From NCBI RefSeq assembly GCF_041904905.1, contig NZ_JAYRMI010000004.1, forward strand, positions 1 to 64,000: a stretch of DNA of 64,000 bases. Reading direction: 5' to 3'. Every line of letters begins with the position of its first letter. The first letter of the stretch is position 1. The position numbers and the translations under genes are program-made. The stretch is from Zoogloea sp041904905. Lineage in GTDB: Bacteria > Pseudomonadota > Gammaproteobacteria > Burkholderiales > Rhodocyclaceae. This document shows, in pieces, positions 7,956-16,283 of this stretch. Under the pieces are notes generated by a model. It did not search any database. It was not told the DNA's origin and saw only the letters and a program-made list of their open reading frames with translations.

Positions 7956-9659
7956 TCAGCCCGGCTGGGCGGCCATCCGGCCGGAGACGTGGCGGGCCAT
8001 GCCGCGGGCCAGCTCCTGCTCGCCCACGAAGATCTCGCCCAGCTTGTCCCGCCGCAGCAGCTCGGCGGCGTCTTCGGTGTCGGCCCGCAGCACCGTCTCG
8101 ATGTGCGGGTTGAGCTTGCGGGCGATATCCACCATCTGCCGGCTGGCGATGGTGTCGGGGACGGTGACCACCAGCATCGCCGCCTTGGTGATGTGGGCCT
8201 GCACCAGCACGATGGGGTCGGAGGCGTCGCCGCTCACCGCCGGCTTGCCGGCGCGGCGCACCGCCTCGACCACCTCCCGGTTGCTGTCGGCCACGATGTA
8301 GTGGATGTGGCGCTCGTCCAGCACCGACGCGATGTGCCGGCCGATGCGCCCGAAGCCCACCACCACCACCTGCCCCGACAGCAGCTTGCGGTCGGTGGTC
8401 ATGGGCAGGGCGGCCAGGGGGTCGTCCCGCAGGTCGAGCCGGCGCGCCCATGCCGAATGGGCCCGGGCCCACACCTGGGCGGGTTCGATGGCGGCAAACA
8501 GCAGCGCGTTGAGGGCGATGGTGACGATCGCCCCGGCGAGGATCAGGTTCTGCCCCTCCACGCTCATCAGCCCCAGGGCCTGCCCCAGCCCGGCCAGGAT
8601 GAACGAGAACTCGCCGATCTGGGCGAGGCTGGCGCCCACCGTCAGCGCGGTGTTGAGGGGGTAGCGGAAGGCCAGCACCAGCGCCACCGCCGCCAGCGTC
8701 TTGCCGACCAGGATGATCGCCACCACCACCAGCACCCGCAGCGGCGACTCCACCAGCACGGCGGGGTCGAACAGCATCCCCACCGACACGAAGAACAGCA
8801 CCGAGAAGGCGTCGCGCAGCGGCAGGGAATCCTCTGCCGCCCGGTGGCTGAACTCCGACTCGCGCATCATCATCCCGGCAAAGAAGGCGCCCAGGGCGAA
8901 GGACACGTCGAAGAGCAGCGCCGACGCGTAGGCCACGCCCACCGCGGCGGCCACCACGCAGAGGGTGAACAGCTCCCGCGAGCCGGTCTTGGCCACCAGC
9001 CACAGCAGGCGCGGAAACGCCCGGCGCCCCACCACCAGCATGGTGGCGATGAAGGCGGCCACCTTGGCGAAGGTGATGCCCACCGTGAGGGCCAGGGTGG
9101 AGGCGTCGGCTGCCGGGGCGGAATCGTTGCCGCCCAGCAGCGGGGCGAGGGCCGGCAGCAGCACCAGCACCAGCACCATCGCCAGGTCTTCCACCACCAG
9201 CCAGCCCACCGCGATGCGCCCGTTGGTGGAGTCGAGGATGCCCTTCGATTCCAGCGCCCGCAGCAGCACCACCGTGCTCGCCACCGACAGGGCGAGCCCG
9301 AACACCACCGCCTCGCCCACCGGCCAGCCCCAGGCGACGGCCGCCGCGGCGCCCAGCAGGGTGGCCACGCCGATCTGCACCACCGCGCCGGGGGCGGCGA
9401 TCTTGCGCACCGCCAGCAGGTCGTCCAGCGAGAAATGGAGGCCGACCCCGAACATCAGCAGCATCACCCCGATCTCGGCCAGCTGCCCGGCCAGCGCCAC
9501 GTCCGCCACGAAGCCGGGGGTGCCCGGCCCGATCGTGACGCCCGCCAGCAGGTAGCCGACCAACGGCGGGATGCGCAGGCGCGAGGCGAGGAGGCCGAAC
9601 AACATGGCCAGGCCAAGCCCGGCGGCGATGAGGGCGATCAGGGAGACGTTGTGGGGCAT
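7956..9659 (-). CDS. Kef/YbaL-type monovalent cation:proton antiporter with TrkA-N domain
   Basis: A 567-residue CPA2-family antiporter. Residues 1-390 form about 12-13 membrane helices with the conserved GVGLHFS and GYLLAG segments. Residues 405-530 form a cytosolic Rossmann RCK/TrkA-N domain (VVVVGFGRIGRHIASVL) that binds NAD(H) or another nucleotide and gates transport. Homologues are KefB/KefC and YbaL, which exchange K+ for H+ in pH and electrophile stress. No KefF/KefG-like subunit is adjacent, although the next minus-strand gene encodes a flavodoxin-fold protein, which is the fold of those subunits. The stop lies five bases from the 21-bp array. Confidence 0.9.
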   Translation of the reverse strand: MPHNVSLIALIAAGLGLAMLFGLLASRLRIPPLVGYLLAGVTIGPGTPGFVADVALAGQLAEIGVMLLMFGVGLHFSLDDLLAVRKIAAPGAVVQIGVATLLGAAAAVAWGWPVGEAVVFGLALSVASTVVLLRALESKGILDSTNGRIAVGWLVVEDLAMVLVLVLLPALAPLLGGNDSAPAADASTLALTVGITFAKVAAFIATMLVVGRRAFPRLLWLVAKTGSRELFTLCVVAAAVGVAYASALLFDVSFALGAFFAGMMMRESEFSHRAAEDSLPLRDAFSVLFFVSVGMLFDPAVLVESPLRVLVVVAIILVGKTLAAVALVLAFRYPLNTALTVGASLAQIGEFSFILAGLGQALGLMSVEGQNLILAGAIVTIALNALLFAAIEPAQVWARAHSAWARRLDLRDDPLAALPMTTDRKLLSGQVVVVGFGRIGRHIASVLDERHIHYIVADSNREVVEAVRRAGKPAVSGDASDPIVLVQAHITKAAMLVVTVPDTIASRQMVDIARKLNPHIETVLRADTEDAAELLRRDKLGEIFVGEQELARGMARHVSGRMAAQPG

Positions 9660-9773
9660 CGGCGACGGACGTAGGAGGATGTTGAAGGCAGGTTCAGGCT
9701 GTTCGACGCGAATCCCGCCGGTCGGTTCGCCGGCGTCAGGGTTTTTCGCGGCGGCCGCGGGCGGAGGAGGGGC

Positions 9774-10271
9774 CTAGAAGGCGCCCATTGCCAGCCCGGC
9801 GGCGAAGGCGGCGCCAAGCTCCTCGCCCCGGGTCAGGGCGTCGGCGGGCAGGGCCTTGGGGGCGAGGATGGCGTCGGGCGTCTGGGCCCGGGTGCACACC
9901 AGCAGGGGCAGGGCGATCTCCCGCAGACGCCAGCCGGTGGCGATGCGGGCAATCTGGCGCACGGCGTTGCTGCCGTCGCTGCCGGCGCACACCACGCTGG
10001 CGTAGGGGCGGCCGTTGATCCGGTCGAGGGCGCCGTAGTAGCTGCGGTCGAAGAAGTCCTTCATCAGGCCGGCGATGGCGGCCAGGTACTCGGGGCTGGC
10101 GAACACGTAGCCGTCGGCGGCGAGCAGATCGTCCGGGCCGGCGTCGCGGGCGTGGAGCAGGCGCACGGCAAGCTCCGGTTCGGTGGCGGCGCCCCGGGCG
10201 ACGGCGCGGATCATCCCTTCGGTGGCGCCGGTGGTCGAGTGATACACGAGGAGCAGGGTCTTGGCGGTCAT
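9774..10271 (-). CDS. Flavodoxin-fold NAD(P)H/FMN-dependent protein
   Basis: A 165-residue flavodoxin-like protein. The N-terminal phosphate loop LLVYHSTTGATEGM binds FMN, and FASPEYLAAIAGLMKDFFDRSYY matches the second FMN loop of the NADPH-dependent FMN reductase / WrbA fold. The ATG used here follows a GTG two codons upstream, which could also be used. It lies about 110 bases upstream of the kef start on the same strand and could form an operon with it. It might serve as a Kef accessory oxidoreductase or act independently; the sequence does not decide. Confidence 0.75.
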   Translation of the reverse strand: MTAKTLLLVYHSTTGATEGMIRAVARGAATEPELAVRLLHARDAGPDDLLAADGYVFASPEYLAAIAGLMKDFFDRSYYGALDRINGRPYASVVCAGSDGSNAVRQIARIATGWRLREIALPLLVCTRAQTPDAILAPKALPADALTRGEELGAAFAAGLAMGAF

Positions 10272-10330
10272 GTGCACACCCTAGCACGTCGGGCGCCACC
10301 TGCCAGATTGACTTGGGTGCCCTGTCACTC

Positions 10331-10346
10331 TGGCAGGCGGGCTGCC
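10331..10346 (+). promoter_or_regulatory. Candidate sigma-54 (-24/-12) promoter
   Basis: TGGCAGGCGGGCTGCC fits the sigma-54 consensus: TGGCA at -24, GC at -12, correct GG-to-GC spacing. It lies about 105 bases upstream of the small secreted-protein gene that heads the respiratory locus. The locus ends in a sigma-54-activating NtrC-type regulator, which makes this promoter plausible. No activator site was identified. Confidence 0.5.
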
Positions 10347-10452
10347 CGGTGCCGCCCCGGCCTTGCAGAAAAACCCCACCAAAACAAAGGCGTGGGCACC
10401 CCTCCGCGGCAGGCACGCAACGTGCTCAAAGTAGGGCAAGGAGGAATCACCG

Positions 10453-10743
10453 ATGAGTCCAAGGATCAAGGCGCTGGGTCTGGCGGTGCTGCTGCAGATG
10501 CCCTTGCAGGGCCTGGCCGACGATTTTGTCTCGGGCCTGCGGCCCGACCGCCGCCCGGTTGCGGCGCCGAAGCTCGACGCGAGCCCGGTGGACGAGGCGC
10601 TCAAGCAGCAGCGGCTGAAGGGGGTCGAGACGCCCTGGCCGGGCAATCTCGAGACCATCGCGGCTCAGGGCAACTGGTATTCCCCCCTGTTCTGGCCCGG
10701 CATGCCGGGGCGCTACGACCTGAGGGGTCTGCACGCCCGCTGA
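10453..10743 (+). CDS. Small secreted protein of unknown function
   Basis: A 96-residue protein with an N-terminal signal peptide (residues 1-22, hydrophobic core LGLAVLLQMPLQGLA, cleavage near LADD). The mature part of about 74 residues has no cysteines and ends in a motif rich in Trp, Tyr and Pro (NWYSPLFWPGMPGRYDL). A strong Shine-Dalgarno (AAGGAGG) precedes the ATG by nine bases. It is the first gene downstream of a sigma-54-like promoter and lies about 125 bases before the Gly-X-Y repeat protein. I do not recognise the family. A periplasmic role in the adjacent respiratory system is a guess from position. Confidence 0.7.
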   Translation: MSPRIKALGLAVLLQMPLQGLADDFVSGLRPDRRPVAAPKLDASPVDEALKQQRLKGVETPWPGNLETIAAQGNWYSPLFWPGMPGRYDLRGLHAR

Positions 10744-10867
10744 CCGGTTTCCATCCTCGTGGCGGTCGATGCCTCTGTGCCGGCTGCGACGAAATCTCCG
10801 GGTGGCCCTCCCATGGGGCGGGGCGTCCGGTTTCAACCAGCAAGTCTGTCAATCAAGGAGAAACTCT

Positions 10868-11428
10868 ATGAAGTCTTTCGGCAAGCTCGTCAGCTGTTCC
10901 GCCATCGCTCTGGCTCTCTGTGCGGCGCTGCCCGCAGCCGCCAAGGACGACCAGAAGGGTATGTCCGGCATGTCCGGCATGAGCGGCATGCAGGGTCAGA
11001 AGGGCATGAGCGGCATGTCCGGCATGGAAGGCCAGAAGGGCATGAGCGGTATGTCCGGCATGGAAGGCCAGAAGGGCATGAGCGGTATGTCCGGCATGGA
11101 AGGTCAGAAGGGCATGAGCGGCATGTCCGGCATGGAAGGTCAGAAGGGCATGGCCGGCATGTCCGGCATGGAAGGCCAGAAGGGCATGGCCGGCATGTCC
11201 GGGATGCAGGGTCAGAAGGGCATGGCCGGTATGTCGGGCATGCAGGGCCAGAAAGGGATGGCCGGCATGAGCGGCATGCAGGGTCAGAAGGGCATGAGCG
11301 GCATGTCGGGGATGTCCGGCATGTCCGGCAACAAGGCCAAGAAAGCCCACAAGGCCAAGCAGCAAGGCATGAGCGGCATGTCCGGGATGTCCGGCATGTC
11401 CGGGATGTCGGGTATGGAAGGCAAGTAA
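10868..11428 (+). CDS. Secreted methionine-rich Gly-X-Y (collagen-like) repeat protein
   Basis: A 186-residue protein. Residues 1-25 are a clear signal peptide (cleavage near AAA-KDD). Residues 31-156 are 42 uninterrupted Gly-X-Y triplets, arranged mostly as 12-residue units GMSGMSGMEGQK, with GMAGMSGMQGQK in the later copies. A basic linker (AKKAHKAKQQ) interrupts at 157-166, and six more triplets end the protein. X is Met or Gln and Y is Ser, Ala, Glu, Gln or Lys; proline is absent. Glycine at every third residue is the collagen signature, but methionine in X is very unusual, so a triple helix is only a possibility. A Met-rich metal-binding or surface protein is the alternative. The start follows an AAGGAG Shine-Dalgarno, and a strong terminator follows the gene. 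Confidence 0.8.
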   Translation: MKSFGKLVSCSAIALALCAALPAAAKDDQKGMSGMSGMSGMQGQKGMSGMSGMEGQKGMSGMSGMEGQKGMSGMSGMEGQKGMSGMSGMEGQKGMAGMSGMEGQKGMAGMSGMQGQKGMAGMSGMQGQKGMAGMSGMQGQKGMSGMSGMSGMSGNKAKKAHKAKQQGMSGMSGMSGMSGMSGMEGK

Positions 11429-11438
11429 GGCTTTCCTT

Positions 11439-11464
11439 GCGGCCCCGCAAGGGGCCGCTTTTTT
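11439..11464 (+). terminator. Rho-independent terminator
   Basis: A perfect 8-bp stem GCGGCCCC / GGGGCCGC closed by a GCAA tetraloop is followed by six T. It ends transcription after the Gly-X-Y protein gene, so the cytochrome operon downstream is read either by partial read-through or from its own promoter. A further GC-rich inverted repeat (ACCGGCC...GGCCGGT) follows at 11465-11483. Confidence 0.9.
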
Positions 11465-11506
11465 ACCGGCCTGTCCGGCCGGTCTGGCATGAGCCGAGAG
11501 GTTGTC

Positions 11507-12337
11507 ATGGTGGTCATTCCAAGAAAGATACGCGCCCACGCAGCACTCCTGTTGTCCCTCGTCCTCGGTACGGCGTTGTCCGATGTCCTCGCCGCCGACG
11601 CCAAATCCCAACCCGCCCCCGATTACCAGCGCGCCCGCTACAGCGCCCTGCACTTCAAGCCCGCGATCGACAAGGCGACCGACGCCGACTGCCTCGCCTG
11701 TCACGCCGAGGTGCTCAAGCCCTCCGTGCGCGAGACCTCGCCTGCCGGCGTCCGGGCGGCCGACGTGAAAGCCTGGTATCAGCGCACCAACACCTACGGC
11801 GGCGCCCAGGACACCTTCCACCGGCGCCACCTGAGCAGCGATTTCGCCAAGTCGGTGATGGCGCTCCAGTGCACCACCTGCCACCAGGGCCACGACGTCC
11901 GCGAGGAGCACCCGCAGAGTTCGGTCACGTCCCAGCGCGACGGCGGCTTCCGCCTGCGCAAGAGCGTGGTGCCCGAGACCACCTGCCTCAAGTGCCACGG
12001 CCAGATGAACACCGCCGCGATGGGCCTGCCCGGCCCCTGGCGTGAAACCCGCGAGATGTTCCAGAACGACTGCCTCACCTGCCACGCGGCGATCCGCACC
12101 ACCCGCCATCGGGTGAACTACCTCAAGCCGGAGGCCATCGAGGCTGCCGGCAAGGGCAACGGCGAGGTGTGCTACGGCTGCCACGGCGGCCGGGCCTGGT
12201 ATCGCATCACCTACCCCTACCCCCGCCACGCCTGGCCGGGGATGGCGGAGGAGACGCCCGACTGGGCCAAGGGGCGCCCGACCCAATCCGAAGCCCGCTT
12301 CCAGATCGGTACGACGGTGAAAGGACAAGAAAAATGA
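11507..12337 (+). CDS. Penta-heme c-type cytochrome
   Basis: A 276-residue exported cytochrome. A signal peptide (residues 1-30) is followed by five CxxCH heme-attachment motifs: CLACH, CTTCH, CLKCH, CLTCH and CYGCH. Each should bind heme c covalently in the periplasm; other His residues could serve as distal ligands. The chosen ATG has a GAGAGG Shine-Dalgarno at good spacing; an ATG six codons upstream lacks one. The stop overlaps the start of the DmsA-like catalytic subunit (ATGA), so the two are co-translated. It probably passes quinol-derived electrons to that enzyme, replacing the usual membrane anchor subunit, which is absent here. The family resembles the NapC/Nrf-type or octaheme-like multiheme proteins only in motif. 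Confidence 0.88.
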   Translation: MVVIPRKIRAHAALLLSLVLGTALSDVLAADAKSQPAPDYQRARYSALHFKPAIDKATDADCLACHAEVLKPSVRETSPAGVRAADVKAWYQRTNTYGGAQDTFHRRHLSSDFAKSVMALQCTTCHQGHDVREEHPQSSVTSQRDGGFRLRKSVVPETTCLKCHGQMNTAAMGLPGPWRETREMFQNDCLTCHAAIRTTRHRVNYLKPEAIEAAGKGNGEVCYGCHGGRAWYRITYPYPRHAWPGMAEETPDWAKGRPTQSEARFQIGTTVKGQEK

Positions 12338-14907
12338 AAGTCGAACTCGACGGCCCGCTTCCCGAGTCGCCGTCCCGGCCCGCCCGGCGGGATTTCCTGA
12401 AGGTGATGGGCGTGGGCGCCGGCCTCGCCGGTCTGGGGGGGCTTACCGTGGCCCCGAAGGAGGCCTCGGCCTTCGCCTACGAGCCGTATTACACCGACGA
12501 CCAGCTCACCACCGTCGTCACCTCCTGCGCTCACAACTGCGGCTCGCGCCACATGCTGGTGGCCCACAAGAAGGGCGACGTGATCGTGCGCCTGTCGTCC
12601 GACGATGGCCGCTATCAGAAGGGCGGCTTCTTCGGCAAGGACACCGTGGATGAGCCCCAGCTGCGCGCCTGCCTGCGCGGCCGCTCCTACCGCTCGCGGC
12701 TTTACTCGCCGGAGCGCCTGCTCTACCCGATGATGCGGGTGGGCAAGCGGGGCGAGGGCAAGTTCAAGCGCGTGTCGTGGGACGAGGCGCTGGATTTCGT
12801 CGCCAAGAAGATGGTGGAGCTGAAGAAGACCTACGGCCCCACCGCGCTCCTCGACCAGAGCTACGCCGGGGCATCCTACGGCGTGCTCCACAAGTCGGAT
12901 CAGATCGAAGGGCTGCTCGGTCGCTTCCTGGGGATGTTCGGTTGCCGCACCAACAGCTGGAGCGTGCCCAGCTACCAGGGCACCACCTTCTCCAGCCGCA
13001 TCACCTTCGGCACCATCGAGGACGGCAACGAGGACGACGCCTACGCCCACAGCAAGCTCATCATCATGTGGGGCTGGAACCCGGCCTACACCTTCCACGG
13101 CGGCAACACCTTCTACTACATGCGGATGGCCAAGCAGCGCGGCTGCAAGTTCGTGCTGGTGGACCCGCAATACACCGATTCGGCCGCCGCCTACGACGCC
13201 TGGTGGATTCCCATCCGCCCCAACACCGACGCGGCGATGCTGGCCGGCATGGCCCACGTGATCTTCAGCGAGAACCTGCACGACCAGAAGTTCATCGACC
13301 GCTTCGTGCTGGGCATGGACGCCGGCACCATGCCTGCCGACTACCAGGACGCCGAGAGCTTCAAGGATTACATCATGGGCACCCGCGACGGCACGCCCAA
13401 GACGGCCGAGTGGGCCGAGGCGATCTGCGGCGTGTCGGCGGACGACATCCGCAAGCTCGCGCGCCTCTACGCCACCACCAAGCCGGCGGCGCTCAAGGCA
13501 TCCTGGGCGCCGGGCCGCGCCGCCTATGGCGAGCAGTACAACCGGATGGCCGCTGCCGTGCAGGCCATGACCGGCAACATCGGCAAGCTTGGCGGCTGTG
13601 CCGAAGGCGTGGGCAAGGCCTGGCATTCCGAATCGGTGGCCTACCCCTACGACGAGTTCGCCAACGTGTGGTTCGCGTCCATCAAGTCGGATCGCTGGGC
13701 CCACTGCGTGCTCAACTACCCCAACCTGCGACGCGAGGAAGTGGGCCTGTGGCCGCGGGAAGACGAGACCGACGGGCTCATCCCCAACATCCGCGGCATC
13801 TTCTGGCAGGGCTCCGACTGGTTCAACCAGCTCACCAACATCAACAAGGAGATCCAGGCCATCGAGAAGCTGGATCTGGTGGTGTGCCTGGATTCGACCA
13901 TCACCCCGTCGGGCATCTGGGCCGACGTGCTGCTGCCGGTGGCCACCCATTTCGAGCGGCACGACGTGGCGCTGCCCTGGTACAAGGGCCACTACTACAT
14001 CCACCGCCCGAAGGTGATCCAGCCCCTGGGCGAATCCCGCTCCGACTTCCAGATCTTCACCGAGCTGGCCTACCGCATCGAGGCCCTCGACCCGACGGTG
14101 AAGGACTTCGGCAAGCGCTACAACCCCCGCGCCACCCGCGACTACTTCCACAACCCCGACCCGGTGGACGAGGCCTACCTGGCCGCCTGGTGGAACGGCA
14201 AGGTGCGCCCCCACCAGGGCGTGACGATGAGCTGGGAGGAGTTCAAGCAGCGCGGGGTGTACAAGTTCACCTTCAAGCGCCCGCTGGTGGCCTTCCGCGA
14301 GCAGATCGTCAAGGGCGTGCCCTTCGAGACCGGCTCCGGCAAGATCGAGATCTTCTCGCCGTATCTGGCCGGTATCGACGACTGGACCAAGACCCAGTAC
14401 GGCTACCCGATCCCCGCCATCCCCAAGTGGATCGAGCCCTTCGAATCCCTCAACAGCCCGAAGACCAAGGACTACCCCTTCCACCTCATCAGCCCCCACC
14501 CGCGCTGGCGGACCCACTCGATCTTCCACAACATCCCGTGGCTGCGCGAGACCTACGACCAGGAGCTGACCATCAACGCCGCCGACGCCCGCCGCCTCGG
14601 CATCCAGACCGGCGACACCGTCGAGGTGTGGAACGGCCGCGGCAAGTGCGTGGTGCCGGCCTACGTCACCGAGCGCTGCCTGCCCGGCGTGGTGGTGTTG
14701 TTCGAAGGCGCGTGGATGGATCTGGACGAGCAGGGCGTGGACCGGGCCGGCAACCCCGATTTCCTGACCCTCGACGAGCCCAGCCCGGCCGGTGCCTTCG
14801 CCTACAACACCGCCCTCGTCAACGTGCAGAAGACCGACCTCGCCCACCGCCCAGGCTGGGACCAGCTCGCCACCGCACGCTCCAGCGTGTTCCGGCGCGA
14901 CTACTGA
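12334..14907 (+). CDS. DmsA-like molybdopterin oxidoreductase, catalytic subunit
   Basis: An 857-residue Mo-bisMGD enzyme of the DMSO-reductase family. A twin-arginine signal (RRDFLK, residues 18-23) directs folded export. The Fe-S region reads C65-x3-C69-x3-H73...C113, that is CAHNCGSRH and RACLRGRS. E. coli DmsA has CGSRC at the third position, so one ligand is His here. A Ser in the VPSYQ segment is the likely Mo ligand by alignment with DmsA. Later segments (WGWNPAYT, DPQYTDS, WIPIRPNTDAAM, GVVVLFEGAWMDLDEQGVDRAGN) also follow DmsA. It is encoded with a ferredoxin subunit, a chaperone and a penta-heme cytochrome. An S- or N-oxide reductase is most likely, but other substrates cannot be excluded. 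Confidence 0.9.
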   Translation: MKVELDGPLPESPSRPARRDFLKVMGVGAGLAGLGGLTVAPKEASAFAYEPYYTDDQLTTVVTSCAHNCGSRHMLVAHKKGDVIVRLSSDDGRYQKGGFFGKDTVDEPQLRACLRGRSYRSRLYSPERLLYPMMRVGKRGEGKFKRVSWDEALDFVAKKMVELKKTYGPTALLDQSYAGASYGVLHKSDQIEGLLGRFLGMFGCRTNSWSVPSYQGTTFSSRITFGTIEDGNEDDAYAHSKLIIMWGWNPAYTFHGGNTFYYMRMAKQRGCKFVLVDPQYTDSAAAYDAWWIPIRPNTDAAMLAGMAHVIFSENLHDQKFIDRFVLGMDAGTMPADYQDAESFKDYIMGTRDGTPKTAEWAEAICGVSADDIRKLARLYATTKPAALKASWAPGRAAYGEQYNRMAAAVQAMTGNIGKLGGCAEGVGKAWHSESVAYPYDEFANVWFASIKSDRWAHCVLNYPNLRREEVGLWPREDETDGLIPNIRGIFWQGSDWFNQLTNINKEIQAIEKLDLVVCLDSTITPSGIWADVLLPVATHFERHDVALPWYKGHYYIHRPKVIQPLGESRSDFQIFTELAYRIEALDPTVKDFGKRYNPRATRDYFHNPDPVDEAYLAAWWNGKVRPHQGVTMSWEEFKQRGVYKFTFKRPLVAFREQIVKGVPFETGSGKIEIFSPYLAGIDDWTKTQYGYPIPAIPKWIEPFESLNSPKTKDYPFHLISPHPRWRTHSIFHNIPWLRETYDQELTINAADARRLGIQTGDTVEVWNGRGKCVVPAYVTERCLPGVVVLFEGAWMDLDEQGVDRAGNPDFLTLDEPSPAGAFAYNTALVNVQKTDLAHRPGWDQLATARSSVFRRDY

Positions 14908-14931
14908 CGCCCGGCCCAGGAGAGAACCACC

Positions 14932-15621
14932 ATGGCTGACAAGAAGACCATCCGCAAGCTGGGCGCCGAGGCCCGCGCCGAAGTGCCCGCCGCCCAGGCC
15001 CGCCGCGACGCCGCCACCTACGAGCCGGTCAAGCCGGCGAAGCAGCTCGGCTTCATCCACAACAACATGGACTGCATCGGCTGCCGCGCCTGCGAGATCG
15101 CCTGCAAGGACAAGAACGGCCTCGCCCCCGGGCCGCGCTTCCGCCGCGTGATGTACGTGGAGGGCGGGCAGTTCCCCGAGGTGTTCGCCTACAAGGTGAA
15201 CATGTCGTGCAACCACTGCGCCGAACCCGCCTGCCTGCCCACCTGCCCCACGGGCGCCATCTGGAAGCGCGCCGACAACGGCATCGTCGACATCGACTCC
15301 ACCCTGTGCATCGGCTGCCGCCGCTGCGAGGCCGCCTGCCCCTACGGCGCCCCCCAGTTCGACCCGGTGGACAACCTCGTCAAGAAGTGCAACCTGTGCG
15401 TGGACGAGATCGATGCCGGTCGCAAACCCTACTGCGTGATGGCCTGCATGATGCGCGTGCTCGACGTGGGCCCCATCGACCAGCTGCGCGCCGGCACCTA
15501 CGCCACCAAGGCGATGGCCAAGGGCGAGCAGCCGGTGCGGCAGGTCCAGCATATGGCCAGCCCCGAGCTGACCAACCCCTCCATCGTCTTCATCGCCCAC
15601 CCCAAGGGGAGGGTCGAATGA
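14932..15621 (+). CDS. DmsB-like four-cluster [4Fe-4S] ferredoxin subunit
   Basis: A 229-residue electron-transfer subunit of the DmsB/NrfC/PhsB family. The cysteine sets are CIGCRACEIAC, CNHCAEPACLPTCP, CIGCRRCEAACP and CNLCVDEIDAGRKPYCVMAC, enough for four [4Fe-4S] clusters. It has no signal peptide of its own and would travel with the Tat-exported DmsA-like subunit. In the mature complex it would wire the molybdenum centre to the electron donor, here probably the penta-heme cytochrome. A Shine-Dalgarno (AGGAGA) precedes the ATG, and its stop overlaps the chaperone start. Confidence 0.92.
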   Translation: MADKKTIRKLGAEARAEVPAAQARRDAATYEPVKPAKQLGFIHNNMDCIGCRACEIACKDKNGLAPGPRFRRVMYVEGGQFPEVFAYKVNMSCNHCAEPACLPTCPTGAIWKRADNGIVDIDSTLCIGCRRCEAACPYGAPQFDPVDNLVKKCNLCVDEIDAGRKPYCVMACMMRVLDVGPIDQLRAGTYATKAMAKGEQPVRQVQHMASPELTNPSIVFIAHPKGRVE

Positions 15622-16238
15622 TGGATGCGACCCCCAGCCTCAACGCGGCGGCCGAGGATCTGGCCGCGCTGGCCTGGCTCCACGAAGCCGAGCGCGACGT
15701 GGAGACCCTGAACCGGCTCCACGCCGCCGGCTTTCCCGAAGGCCTCAGCCTCGCCGACCCGGCCGCCCCGCCCCGGGTGGCGATGGGCGAAGCCCTGCAG
15801 GTGATCGGCCGGGTGCCCGGGCACGACCGCCCGTCGCTGGAGGACGACCTCGCCGCCGACTACGCCGGGATCTACCTCACCCACGCCCTGCGCGCCTCGC
15901 CCTGCGAATCCGTGTGGCTGGACGACGAGAAGCTGATGATGCAGGGCCCCAGCTTCGCCGTGCGCGACCGCTACCGGGCCCACGGCCTGATGGCGGCCAA
16001 CTGGCGGCGCATGGCCGACGACCACGTCAGCAACGAGCTGGCCTTCCTGGCCTACCTGCTGTCCCGCGGAGAAGAGCAGGAAGCCTGCCGCTTCATCGAG
16101 GAGCACCTGCTGCTGTGGCTGCCCGCCTTTGCCGAGCGGGTCACCGCTCGCGCCTCCACCCGCTTCTACGCCGCCCTCGCCGCGCTCACCCTGCATGTCA
16201 TCGAGAACCTGCACCTGCAGCTCAAGACCACCCACTGA
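15618..16238 (+). CDS. TorD/DmsD-family molybdoenzyme chaperone
   Basis: A 206-residue all-helical cytoplasmic chaperone of the TorD/DmsD/NarJ group. Typical segments are LAADYAGIYLTHA, ASPCESVWLDDEKLMMQGP and MADDHVSNELAFLAYLL. These proteins bind the Tat signal of the partner enzyme and hold it for cofactor insertion before export. The start ATG overlaps the ferredoxin-subunit stop, and a second ATG follows immediately. Its presence supports a Tat-dependent maturation route for the DmsA-like enzyme. Confidence 0.88.
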   Translation: MMDATPSLNAAAEDLAALAWLHEAERDVETLNRLHAAGFPEGLSLADPAAPPRVAMGEALQVIGRVPGHDRPSLEDDLAADYAGIYLTHALRASPCESVWLDDEKLMMQGPSFAVRDRYRAHGLMAANWRRMADDHVSNELAFLAYLLSRGEEQEACRFIEEHLLLWLPAFAERVTARASTRFYAALAALTLHVIENLHLQLKTTH

Positions 16239-16283
16239 CCCGCAGGCGCGGCGGCCCGCCTTGCCGGCGTCGCCGTCCGCGCG

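Noticed and set aside
10853..12328. His/Ala-rich minus-strand reading frame opposite the Gly-X-Y protein and cytochrome
   Set aside because: It is the complement of the Met-Gly repeat codons; the plus-strand genes have signal peptide, heme motifs and Shine-Dalgarno sequences.
12217..15600. 1127-codon minus-strand open frame
   Set aside because: It is a shadow of the molybdoenzyme operon in GC-rich DNA, with low-complexity composition and no domain.
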